22,900 nucleotides of DNA from DATJMJ01 sp035503915 (GTDB lineage: Bacteria; Actinomycetota; Acidimicrobiia; Acidimicrobiales; Palsa-688), in the NCBI GenBank assembly GCA_035503915.1, contig DATJSU010000045.1, positions 1 through 22,900 on the forward strand. Reading direction: 5' to 3'. Positions 1 through 7,039 of this stretch are shown here, piece by piece; within the stretch, counting starts at the first letter, position 1, and every line of letters starts with the position of its first letter. The notes beneath the pieces are model-generated. The model made no database searches. It saw only the letters and a list, made by a program, of their open reading frames with translations, and was not told where the DNA came from. Both the position numbers and the translations under genes were made by a program.

Positions 1-623
1 GCGCCGCCCACCACGACCCCGCCCCAGTCCCCGGCGGCAGGCTTGCCCGAGCCCGTCGCCCCGCCCACCGAGTTGTTGTTGACCGAGGTCATCACGACCG
101 GGCGGGCGGCCGTGCCGGTGCTGTCCAGAGTGCCCTCGACGCTAAGGCCTGCACCGGCGGTGAACTTCACGACCGTGCCGGCCCTGATCGTCAATGTCGC
201 GTGGGGCCCCACCGTGAAGGCACAGCTGAGCACGTAAACCGAACCTGGTGTCCACGTGGTGTTGTTCGCCATGGGTGCGCCGCACGGGCGGAGCGTGCTG
301 GCCGCGTCCCCGCTGGATAATGTCGTGGCCTGGCGCCCCGCGCCGACGAGAGCGCTTTGGGCCAAGTGAGTGGACAGCGCGAGGGAGCGCTGGGCTCGCC
401 ACGTGGGCGTGGCGGCAAAGCCAGCGCGCTTGGGTTTGGCCCACGCCGCCATGATCTTGGAGGCAGTCACCGATGTCAGGTTGAACCCGGTGGCACGCGG
501 TCGTCCCGGGACCATCGGAGGCGGAGCGGTCCCGGCCTCTGCGACGGAGTTGAACTGACCTAGCTGGGCCAGCAACACCGCTGTGCACAGGAGCACCCGG
601 CATCGCACGCCGACCAGTATCAC
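1..623 (-). CDS. secreted parallel beta-helix protein, N-terminal part only
   Basis: The C-terminal part lies beyond the left edge. The visible 207 residues begin with a signal peptide (hydrophobic LLCTAVLLAQLG core, likely cut near SVAEA). A low-complexity region follows, then a stretch typical of surface right-handed beta-helix proteins: ANNTTW, a Cys, TLTIRAGTVVKF, a G-L-S-V-E-GTL turn, and PVVMTSVNNNSVGG ... GDWGGVVVGG. The protein is probably exported and either surface-bound or released; no enzyme activity can be read from this part. The start is uncertain: GTG at 623 keeps the hydrophobic segment close to the N terminus, GTG at 608 would give a shorter signal, and the frame stays open further upstream. 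No good Shine-Dalgarno sequence is seen. It lies downstream of tRNA-Ser on the same strand. This frame is not the longest open one here, but it is the only one with protein-like sequence. Confidence 0.72.
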   Translation of the reverse strand, partial: MILVGVRCRVLLCTAVLLAQLGQFNSVAEAGTAPPPMVPGRPRATGFNLTSVTASKIMAAWAKPKRAGFAATPTWRAQRSLALSTHLAQSALVGAGRQATTLSSGDAASTLRPCGAPMANNTTWTPGSVYVLSCAFTVGPHATLTIRAGTVVKFTAGAGLSVEGTLDSTGTAARPVVMTSVNNNSVGGATGSGKPAAGDWGGVVVGG

Positions 624-832
624 ATAGGCGTACTGCTGTTGCGCTGTCCGACTTGGTCTCAGGCGCCCCTGTTCTAGAACCGGGCGCACAGGTTCCAGTC
701 GATGTGCCCACCTTCCTCGCTGGCACAAGTTTGTCGGCGGCCCCTCGCCTCCGGGGGACAAGGCCACTGGGACGTTCCAGCTGGAGTTGGGGAGGCTCGT
801 CCGCAACGCGCCAGCTCTGAACTGCCCGAACC

Positions 833-920
833 TGGCGGAGAGGGTGGGATTTGAACCCACGGAGGGTTTCCCCTCACACGATTTCCAATCGTGCCGATTC
901 GGCCGCTCTCGCACCCCTCC
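833..920 (-). tRNA. tRNA-Ser (anticodon GGA)
   Basis: The minus strand folds as a class II tRNA. The acceptor arm GGAGGGG (920-914) pairs with CCTCTCC, with one G-U pair, followed by discriminator G and an encoded CCA (835-833). The anticodon loop TTGGAAA holds GGA at 886-884. A long variable arm GAGGG-GAAA-CCCTC and a T arm with GGTTCAAATCC follow. The long variable arm and G73 are serine-tRNA features. GGA reads UCC and UCU codons. Confidence 0.97.
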
Positions 921-969
921 AGTGGCGACACAGGCTAGTCTGAAGCCACCGTCATCGCCGGCGTGCCCT

Positions 970-1099
970 CGGGTGCCGGGCGCGGCGGTCGGGCCCTGCG
1001 CAACGGGGCGCCGCAAACCGGGTCAGGGCCTGACGGCAGCAGCCCTCAGCGGACCGTGCCGTGTGCCGTAGGAAACCTGACCGTCGCGCCGGGCACCCG
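970..1099 (+). ncRNA. ffs: signal recognition particle RNA (4.5S-like, bacterial small type)
   Basis: This is the RNA core of the signal recognition particle; it binds Ffh and helps deliver nascent membrane proteins to FtsY. The apical domain is diagnostic: GGGTCAGG at 1020-1027, a CC-TGAC-GG hairpin, and GGCAGCAGCC at 1035-1044, matching the family pattern GGUCAGG...AGCAGCC. GTGCCGTGTGCCG further 3' also resembles the 4.5S RNA descending arm. The ends pair strongly: 970-977 with 1092-1099, and 979-990 with 1079-1090 (one G-U), giving a long hairpin of about 130 nt. The tetraloop is UGAC instead of the common GGAA. The exact mature ends are inferred from pairing. It lies upstream of the LCP-dnaX-recR genes. 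Confidence 0.92.
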
Positions 1100-1204
1100 T
1101 AGTCTCCAAACATCGGCACTGTCGCTCTGGTTGAGCAAGCCCAGGTACCTCGAAAGCAGGACCAGCTGAGAGGGGCAGCCGGTACTCGCACCGCCCTATC
1201 GTCG

Positions 1205-1216
1205 CCGCGATCGCGG
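1205..1216. repeat. 12-bp perfect palindrome upstream of the LCP gene
   Basis: CCGCGATCGCGG is self-complementary. It lies in the 206-bp space between the SRP RNA and the LCP gene, about 90 bp before the LCP start. A second small inverted repeat, GGGGA-GACC-TCCCC, lies near 1254-1267. Either could be an operator or a small hairpin; no regulator can be named. Nothing else is recognised in 1100-1305. Confidence 0.4.
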
Positions 1217-1305
1217 GCTGCGGCCAACGCGCGGCATCGACCGCTGGCGCATGGGGAGACCTCCCCGCTCGAGGAGCAACGGAGCTAGACAAGCCCCGCT
1301 TTAGC

Positions 1306-2613
1306 ATGGGGCAGCAAATGGCTGTTAGACCCCGCAAAACGGTTGGCCGAGCGGCGGAGGAGGGCCCCGGGGAGAGGCTGGGAGCTCCTTCGAGCAGGCC
1401 CAGGAGGCGCTGGCCGAGGAGGCGCTGGCCCCGGCGTCTCCTGGTCATTTCCAACGTCTTGGTGCTCGCGCTGTTGGCACTCGGTGCGTCTGCGTACGGC
1501 TATGTCCAATGGCGGCTCGGCCAGGTCAAGCGCATATCCGTACCGTCCCTTACTCCCGCTGGCGCGAGCCAGAGCCTCGCCGCCGACGGCCGCCCGCTCA
1601 CGATCCTCCTCATAGGGAGCGATACGAGGGACCTCGGTGCAGGCACCAGCTCCGCCTTCGGCAATGCGGACGAAGTCAGCGGGCAAAGGTCGGACACGAT
1701 CATGCTCGTCCGGGTAGTGCCGGCGACTTCGAGCATTGCGCTGCTGTCGGTCCCCCGGGACCTCCTCGTCCCGGTCCCGGGGCTGGGTACTACCCGGATA
1801 AATGCGGCTTTTGGCGGTGGACCAGGTCTGCTGGTGCAGACCATCCAAGAGGATCTCGGGGTACAGGTGAACCACTTCGCGGTCCTCAATTTCGCAACCT
1901 TCACCAACCTCGCCGACGCCGTCGGGGGTGTTTACCAGTACTTCCCTGCGCCGGCGCGGGACCTCTACTCCAACCTGGTCGTCCCCCACGCGGGCTGCGT
2001 TTTGCTAAAAGGCAACCAGGCACTGGCTTTTGTTCGCTCACGCGAGTACCAGTACTACCTAAACGGCACATGGCAGTACCAACTTGTGCCCGAAAGCGAC
2101 CTCGCCCGGATCCAACGCCAACAGGATTTCATCAAACTTGCCTTGAGGAAAGCAGAGCAAGTAGGCCCGACCGACCCGCTCGCGCTCAACCAAGTGCTTT
2201 CGGGCATAACCAGCAGCTTGACCGTCGACAGCGGTTTTTCCACCGGCCTCATGATCAACCTCGCTCTGCACATGAGCCATGCCAATGTCTCGGGGATCCC
2301 CAACTGGACCTACCCGACCGTGAACTCGGCGGCAGTACCTGGGGCATTGGATGCGGTGCCCTCGCTTGACCAGGCAGTTGTGAGCGAGTGGCTCGACTAT
2401 GGCGAGCCAAGGACCACGGCAGCGACCACCGTTCTCGGGTCTGGAGCGACCCTCGAAGACGTCCTCCTTACCTCCTCGATAGCCAACCCTGGTTACCTGC
2501 CGGCACAGCAAACGACCACCGAGGTCGAGCCGGACGCATCGTCCTACTACCAAGGCCGCTACATCCCGCCTGGCCTGTTACCTGGCCAGGTCCCGCCCAA
2601 CTGCCCGTCATAG
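1306..2613 (+). CDS. LytR-CpsA-Psr (LCP) family cell-wall glycopolymer ligase
   Basis: LCP enzymes transfer lipid-linked glycopolymers (teichoic acids, arabinogalactan, capsule) to peptidoglycan outside the membrane. The 435-residue product has a very basic cytoplasmic tail (two RRRWP units at 33-42), one membrane segment at about 45-66, then an external LCP domain: LLIGSDTR (101-108), QRSDTIMLVRV (127-137), LSVPRDLLVPVPG (147-159), RINAAF (164-169), AFVRSREY (241-248) and DLARIQRQQDFI (265-276). The Asp and Arg residues in these blocks correspond to the family's pyrophosphate and metal-binding set. The proline-rich tail lacks a LytR_C domain. ATG 1306 was chosen because it covers the whole basic tail; ATG 1318 is possible. 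GAGGAGC lies 21 bases upstream, so the ribosome site is weak. The glycopolymer substrate is unknown. Confidence 0.9.
   Translation: MGQQMAVRPRKTVGRAAEEGPGERLGAPSSRPRRRWPRRRWPRRLLVISNVLVLALLALGASAYGYVQWRLGQVKRISVPSLTPAGASQSLAADGRPLTILLIGSDTRDLGAGTSSAFGNADEVSGQRSDTIMLVRVVPATSSIALLSVPRDLLVPVPGLGTTRINAAFGGGPGLLVQTIQEDLGVQVNHFAVLNFATFTNLADAVGGVYQYFPAPARDLYSNLVVPHAGCVLLKGNQALAFVRSREYQYYLNGTWQYQLVPESDLARIQRQQDFIKLALRKAEQVGPTDPLALNQVLSGITSSLTVDSGFSTGLMINLALHMSHANVSGIPNWTYPTVNSAAVPGALDAVPSLDQAVVSEWLDYGEPRTTAATTVLGSGATLEDVLLTSSIANPGYLPAQQTTTEVEPDASSYYQGRYIPPGLLPGQVPPNCPS
1402..1430 (+). repeat. 15-bp in-frame tandem duplication in the LCP gene
   Basis: AGGAGGCGCTGGCC occurs at 1402-1415 and again at 1417-1430, a period of 15 bases. 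It doubles the coded unit RRRWP in the cytoplasmic tail just before the membrane segment. Confidence 0.8.
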
Positions 2614-2693
2614 AACCGCCGGAGGCGAGGCTGGCGACAACGGCGCGGGGGTCGAAGGAGGAGCGAAGCGCGAGTGCGCTTGGGCCCGCGACC

Positions 2694-2710
2694 TAGGCTG
2701 GGTCGCCGTG
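2694..2710 (+). promoter_or_regulatory. possible leaderless promoter of dnaX
   Basis: TAGGCT (2694-2699) fits the actinobacterial minus-10 pattern TANNNT. Eight bases separate it from the GTG start at 2708, and no Shine-Dalgarno sequence lies in between. A transcript starting at or next to the GTG would be leaderless. No convincing minus-35 box is seen. Confidence 0.35.
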
Positions 2711-4600
2711 GCTGAAACCCCTCCCAGTCCTGCCTCTCCTTCCCATCCTTCCTCGGGCGGGCCAGCGAGCCCCGGGCCCGAGCAGCCATACCAGGCCCTT
2801 TACCGGCGCTATCGTCCGCGCCGGTTCTCAGAGGTGCGTGGCCAGGACCACGTGACCCGCGCCCTGCGCAATGCGGTGAGAGAAGGGCGGGTGGCTCATG
2901 CGTACCTGTTCAGCGGGCCGAGGGGGACGGGCAAGACTTCGACGGCACGCATATTGGCGATGGCTCTCAACTGCGAGTCGCCAGAGGGTGGAGAGCCTGA
3001 CGGCACATGCCTGTCGTGCCGGTCGGTCCGTTCGGGGGCGTCGATGGACGTGTTCGAGCTGGACGCCGCCTCCAACCGGAAGCTCGATGAAATGCGAGAG
3101 CTTCTCTCGCGCGTAGCCCTCGGGACCCCCGGCCGCTGGAAAGTCTACATAATTGACGAGGTCCACCAGCTGACCTCGGACGCGGCGAGCGCTTTGCTCA
3201 AGACGCTCGAAGAACCGCCCAGTCATGTGGTTTTTGTCTTGGCTACGACTGACCCGCAAAAGGTGCTGCCGACGATCTTGTCGCGGGCCCAGCACTTCGA
3301 GTTCCACTTGCTGGACGGGCAAGTCCTCACTGACTTGCTCAGCGAGGTCAATACAGATGCAGGGCTCGGGCTGAGCACGCAAGCCGTCCGGCTCGCCGTA
3401 GAGAGAGGGCGGGGCTCGGCGCGAGATGCTGAGTCCGCGCTCGAACAGTTAGCTGCGGCGGGCGAAAGCGAAGACGACACGGCCCCTTTGTCAGAGCTCA
3501 TCGATGCGCTCGCCGATTACAGCGTCGACCGGTCGCTGCGGGCGGTTGCGCTGGCGATTTCGGGCGGGAGGGACCCGCGCCGGCTTGGCAACGATTTGGT
3601 CGAGTACATGCGCAACGCGTTCCTCGCGCACCAGGCTCCCTCACTCGTACTGTGGCCGAGCGGCGCGACGGCTCAGTTAGCCGAACAAGCGACAAAAATG
3701 GGGCTCCCCTACTTGGTCCGCTGCATGGAGGCTCTCGGACAGGCATTAGCTGACATGCGCGATGCCGTCGACCCGCGGGTGACCCTGGAGGTGGCGCTCA
3801 TCCAGCTGGCTTCCCCGGGTACAGGCACGAGCATGACCTCATTGCTCGAAAGGATCGAGCGTTTGGAGCGGCGCTTAGCCCCAAGTTCCGGGCCTTCTCC
3901 CGCTCCGGCGCCCCTCGCACCACCAACGCCTGGTGCGAGCCAAAGCGCTCCGGGGCCGCGGGCGCAAGCGTCTAGTCCGCTTGCATCGAGGCCGGCTGCG
4001 ACTAGCCCGACCCTGCCCGCTAATGCTCCTGCTGCGCCAGCTACCGGGCCCACACGGGCGAAGGCGGCACTTGGGGCCATATTGAAGGGCGACAGCCCGA
4101 GCCCTCAAGCGTCGGCACCGCCAAGTGCCAACGCGACAATACAGCTCGGAGAAACTGCACCGCCCAGTCCCGCGCGACCACAGTCGAGCGCCGCCACTTC
4201 TCTCGTCCTACCCACTCGCGACGCGCTGACAAAGGCGTGGGGCGATACGGTGCTGACAAAGCTGAGCCGCCAGGCTCAGGTCTACATGGCCCGCGGGCGC
4301 TTCACAGAAGTTACCAATGGTGCAGCCGTTTTTGCGCTCCCCGACCGAGGGTGGTTGGAGCGGGCGAGCAATTTTGCGGGAGAGGCCGAAAACGCATTGG
4401 CCGGCTACTTCGGCCAACCCGTCCCATTGTGCCTCGTGATAGACAAGGGAGCGGTGCCGGCGGCATCACCCGCTGCTGGCACTCAGGAGACCTACGACCT
4501 CGATGAGCTGAGCGAGCTCAGCGAGGCATCGAGCGTGCCGGCCCTCCCGGTTGAGCAAAGGATCCTGGAAGCTTTCCCCGGGTCGGTCCTCGACAGCTGA
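2708..4600 (+). CDS. dnaX: DNA polymerase III subunit gamma/tau
   Basis: This is the ATPase of the clamp loader, which loads the sliding clamp and joins the replicase to the helicase. The 630-residue product has an AAA+ domain with YRRYRPRRF near 32-40, Walker A GPRGTGKT (70-77), a cysteine cluster (89, 101, 104), Walker B IIDEVH (148-153), LKTLEEPP (164-171) and sensor 1 ATTDPQK (179-185). The lid and collar helices follow. Residues of about 385-500 are a Pro/Ala/Ser-rich linker, followed by a C-terminal domain of roughly 120 residues. The cluster has three cysteines where most DnaX proteins have four. The GTG start is supported by the 5' gap and by family-like sequence beginning about 28 residues in. 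The stop is 7 bases before recR, so the two are likely cotranscribed. I see no frameshift signal like that of E. coli dnaX. Confidence 0.97.
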   Translation: MAETPPSPASPSHPSSGGPASPGPEQPYQALYRRYRPRRFSEVRGQDHVTRALRNAVREGRVAHAYLFSGPRGTGKTSTARILAMALNCESPEGGEPDGTCLSCRSVRSGASMDVFELDAASNRKLDEMRELLSRVALGTPGRWKVYIIDEVHQLTSDAASALLKTLEEPPSHVVFVLATTDPQKVLPTILSRAQHFEFHLLDGQVLTDLLSEVNTDAGLGLSTQAVRLAVERGRGSARDAESALEQLAAAGESEDDTAPLSELIDALADYSVDRSLRAVALAISGGRDPRRLGNDLVEYMRNAFLAHQAPSLVLWPSGATAQLAEQATKMGLPYLVRCMEALGQALADMRDAVDPRVTLEVALIQLASPGTGTSMTSLLERIERLERRLAPSSGPSPAPAPLAPPTPGASQSAPGPRAQASSPLASRPAATSPTLPANAPAAPATGPTRAKAALGAILKGDSPSPQASAPPSANATIQLGETAPPSPARPQSSAATSLVLPTRDALTKAWGDTVLTKLSRQAQVYMARGRFTEVTNGAAVFALPDRGWLERASNFAGEAENALAGYFGQPVPLCLVIDKGAVPAASPAAGTQETYDLDELSELSEASSVPALPVEQRILEAFPGSVLDS

Positions 4601-4607
4601 GTGAGCC

Positions 4608-5216
4608 ATGATGTACGCCGCTCCTGTCCAGGAGCTGATCGACGAGCTGGGCCGCCTGCCCGGTATCGGCCCAAAATCGGCTCAGCGCATTGCTTTTTAT
4701 ATATTGAAATCGCCGACCGAAGACGCCGCTCGCCTTGCCAACTCGATCAATGCCGCCAAGTCCAGGGTCACGTGGTGCAGCCGGTGCTTCAACATCGCCG
4801 AGGGCCAAGCAGGCGCCGAGTGCGCCATCTGCACCGACCCGCGCCGCGACCCGAGCGTGCTTTGCGTCGTAGAAGAGCCGAGAGACGTGGTCGCCGTGGA
4901 AAAGACCGGCGAGTTCAGGGGTCGTTACCACGTGCTTCTCGGGGCGCTCAGCCCGATCGACGGCATCGGTCCTTCGCAATTGCGCATCAGGGAGCTGCTC
5001 GCCCGGTTGGACGGCGAGGGCGTCAAAGAGGTCATCTTGTGCACGAACCCAAATATCGAAGGCGACGCAACGGCTCTCTATCTTGCGAACCTCCTCAAGG
5101 ACCTCGCCGTGCGCGTGACGCGGATAGCGAGCGGGCTGCCGGTCGGGGGTGACCTCGAGTACGCCGACGAGCTCACGCTCGGCCGGGCGCTCGAGGGCCG
5201 CCGAGAGGTCAATTAG
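4608..5216 (+). CDS. recR: recombination mediator protein RecR
   Basis: RecR acts with RecO (and RecF) to load RecA on SSB-coated single-stranded DNA at gaps. The 202-residue product has the usual family length and order: helix-hairpin-helix LGRLPGIGPKSAQRIAF (14-30), a zinc finger with C57, C60, C72 and C75, then a Toprim domain with VVEEPRDV (87-94) and the block NPNIEGDATALYL (147-159). The C-terminal RIASGLPVGGDLEYAD is a family signature. Two ATG codons stand together (4608, 4611), and either could be used. It follows dnaX by 7 bases. Its stop is 4 bases from the stop of the convergent response-regulator gene, so there is no room for an independent terminator between them. Confidence 0.97.
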   Translation: MMYAAPVQELIDELGRLPGIGPKSAQRIAFYILKSPTEDAARLANSINAAKSRVTWCSRCFNIAEGQAGAECAICTDPRRDPSVLCVVEEPRDVVAVEKTGEFRGRYHVLLGALSPIDGIGPSQLRIRELLARLDGEGVKEVILCTNPNIEGDATALYLANLLKDLAVRVTRIASGLPVGGDLEYADELTLGRALEGRREVN

Positions 5217-5220
5217 CAAG

Positions 5221-5868
5221 CTAAGGTACGAGGCCGTTGCGGTGCGCGTAGGCGGCTGCCTGGGCGCGGTCCCTGCTGCCGGTTTTGGCAAAAATCCGGT
5301 TCACATGAGTCTTGACGGTGGACTCGGCAACATAAAGCGTTTCTGAGATCTCGGTGTTTGAGAGGCCCTGCGCGATCAAGCCGAGCACCTCGGCCTCGCG
5401 CTCTGTCAAGCTGTCGGGGAGCTCCCCGGGACGCTGTGGGCGGTTACGGGCAGCGCCAACGAGTGCGCTCTGCGCCGCGGCGCCCATCACCGAAAGGCCC
5501 GCCGCAGCGGCGTCCAACGCCCGGTGGATGTCCTCGCGGGAGGCATCCTTTGTCAAATAGCCGACAGCGCCCGCAGCCAAGGCGTTGACCACAGATTCGT
5601 CGTCGGCGTAGGTAGTAAGGACAACCACCCGCACTGTCGGGAACCTCTCGGAAATAGCCTTTGTTGCCTCGACGCCGTCCATCCGCGGCATGCGCAAGTC
5701 CATCAAGATGACATCGGGCAAGCTCTGAGCGCTCATGGCAGCAAGTAGCTCAACTGCCTCTTGGCCGTCGGATGCTTCGCCGACGACGTCCGTCCCGGGG
5801 AAAACACCAACGATCGTGGCTAAACCCTCACGGATAACGCGTTGGTCGTCAACGATGAGCACCTTCAC
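5221..5868 (-). CDS. NarL/LuxR-type response regulator
   Basis: This is the transcription-factor half of a two-component pair with the histidine kinase just upstream. The 215-residue product has a receiver domain with acidic pocket D7/D8, phospho-acceptor D57 in VILMDLRMPRMDG, T85/T86 and K108, then a LuxR-type HTH at about 153-212 (LTEREAEVLGLIAQGLSN, ESTVKTHVNRIFAKTG). GTG at 5868 was chosen because it is preceded by GAGGTGG at the right spacing and begins exactly at the receiver strand VKVLIVDD. Longer readings only add basic, unfolded-looking residues and overlap the kinase. It starts 19 bases after the kinase stop. Targets are unknown; the pair may control the adjacent membrane protein gene. 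Confidence 0.95.
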   Translation of the reverse strand: MKVLIVDDQRVIREGLATIVGVFPGTDVVGEASDGQEAVELLAAMSAQSLPDVILMDLRMPRMDGVEATKAISERFPTVRVVVLTTYADDESVVNALAAGAVGYLTKDASREDIHRALDAAAAGLSVMGAAAQSALVGAARNRPQRPGELPDSLTEREAEVLGLIAQGLSNTEISETLYVAESTVKTHVNRIFAKTGSRDRAQAAAYAHRNGLVP

Positions 5869-5887
5869 GCCGCCACCTCGGGCGCCT

Positions 5888-7039
5888 TCACGCCGGCACC
5901 TCCGCCGAGACCCGCCAGCCCTGCCCGACCGGGCCGGCGTCGAAATGACCGCCAACGAGCGCGAGCCGCTCTGCAATGCCCTGCAGGCCGTAACCGCTCC
6001 CTCCCGCCTGCGCGGCTTTGGTGGCTGGTGAGGGCAGATGCGCCGGGCCATTTTCGACGTCGAGATGGACACCGTGGCTGCTGTACTGCAAATGGACGGT
6101 GACGGGCGCGCCGGGGGCGTGCTTCATGGCATTGGTGATCCCTTCCTGAGCGGTCCTGTAGAGGGAGAGCGAGACTTCTGGCGACAACTGGTGGGATGTG
6201 CCCTCGACGGAAAGGGTGATGCCCGAGGCTTCGCACAGCCGGCTGAGCTGGTCGACGAGCGGGGCGGAGTCCTCTCGCAACGCGCGGACAGCCCCTCGGG
6301 CTTCGTCGAGGCCACGGTGCACGAGCTTGCGGGCGGTCGCAAGTTGCTCTTTGAGCCGCGGGCTCGCAGAAGGTTCTGAATCGACGACGGTCTCGAGGGC
6401 CTCGAGCTGGAGGGACAGGGCGGACAACGTGTGGGCGAGGACGTCGTGCAGCTCACGAGCGAGATGGTTCCGTTCAGCGAGCAGCTCTGCCCGTGCGCGC
6501 GCGATTTCTGCACGCTCTTGTTCTACGGATAGAAGGAGCTCTTGGCGGGCTCGCTCGTCGGTCTGCCGACGGCTTATCCCCATCACCGTCCCGCCGCACG
6601 CTGCCGCCAAGCCCCCATAGACGGCGTCAAAGGAACGGCCTCTTGTTGCGACCACGCTCACCATCGCCACCAGCCCGGGAACTGCTAGCAAAGCTGCCAC
6701 CTGGGCCCGGAAAGCCACTGTCGCCCCTAGCGCCGCAACGGCGGGGAACGCGAGCGCTATCGGAGCGAAGCCAACGAGGGCCCCCCCGCACAAGCCCATT
6801 GCAAGGAGCGCTGCCGCCTGCCCAGGTTGCACAGCGAGCAACCGGGCGGCGACCCATCCCATCCAGCCCAGCGCCGCTGCCAGGAGCAGGCAAAGGGCTG
6901 CAAGGTGCGCACCCTGCAGCCCGAGGCTCGTTTCATTCGACACCGTCCAGGAAAGCAAGCCGAGGAGCGCCAGGTTGAGCGCCAAGGCGAGGGGGGGCGC
7001 CCCCCCTCGCGCCCCTGGGCTATCAATAAGAACGATCAC
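5888..7039 (-). CDS. membrane-bound sensor histidine kinase (HisKA_3 / DesK-NarX type)
   Basis: The 383-residue product has a hydrophobic N-terminal half (about 15-155) with roughly five to six membrane segments and almost no external loops. A coiled linker (about 158-192), a HisKA_3 dimerisation helix with ARELHDVLAHTLSALS (H198), and a HATPase domain with N box EGITNAMKHA (299-308) and G box GSGYGLQGIAERL (347-359) follow. It should autophosphorylate at H198 and pass phosphate to D57 of the regulator. With no large sensor domain, it probably senses the membrane itself or works with the upstream membrane protein. GTG 7039 overlaps the 3' end of that gene by 17 bases, which suggests coupling. 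Codons 10-18 lie in a perfect 24-bp palindrome. Confidence 0.93.
   Translation of the reverse strand: MIVLIDSPGARGGAPPLALALNLALLGLLSWTVSNETSLGLQGAHLAALCLLLAAALGWMGWVAARLLAVQPGQAAALLAMGLCGGALVGFAPIALAFPAVAALGATVAFRAQVAALLAVPGLVAMVSVVATRGRSFDAVYGGLAAACGGTVMGISRRQTDERARQELLLSVEQERAEIARARAELLAERNHLARELHDVLAHTLSALSLQLEALETVVDSEPSASPRLKEQLATARKLVHRGLDEARGAVRALREDSAPLVDQLSRLCEASGITLSVEGTSHQLSPEVSLSLYRTAQEGITNAMKHAPGAPVTVHLQYSSHGVHLDVENGPAHLPSPATKAAQAGGSGYGLQGIAERLALVGGHFDAGPVGQGWRVSAEVPA
6987..7010. repeat. perfect 24-bp palindrome inside the start of the histidine kinase gene
   Basis: Each 12-base half reads GCGAGGGGGGGC on its own strand, with the centre between 6998 and 6999. It covers codons 10 to 18 of the kinase (R-G-G-A-P-P-L), about 30 bases after the start. 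As RNA it would form a very stable G-C hairpin close to the ribosome start site. Confidence 0.9.

Noticed and set aside
142..726. 194-residue open frame on the minus strand
   Set aside because: Its Arg/His-rich composition shows no domain, and it overlaps the beta-helix protein frame, which has a signal peptide and family-like motifs.
3690..3710. AAAAA followed by GGGGCTCCCC inside dnaX, as a possible frameshift signal
   Set aside because: The codons read ACA AAA ATG, which does not give a standard minus-one slippery heptamer, the hairpin has almost no loop room, and no early stop giving a gamma-like product was confirmed.
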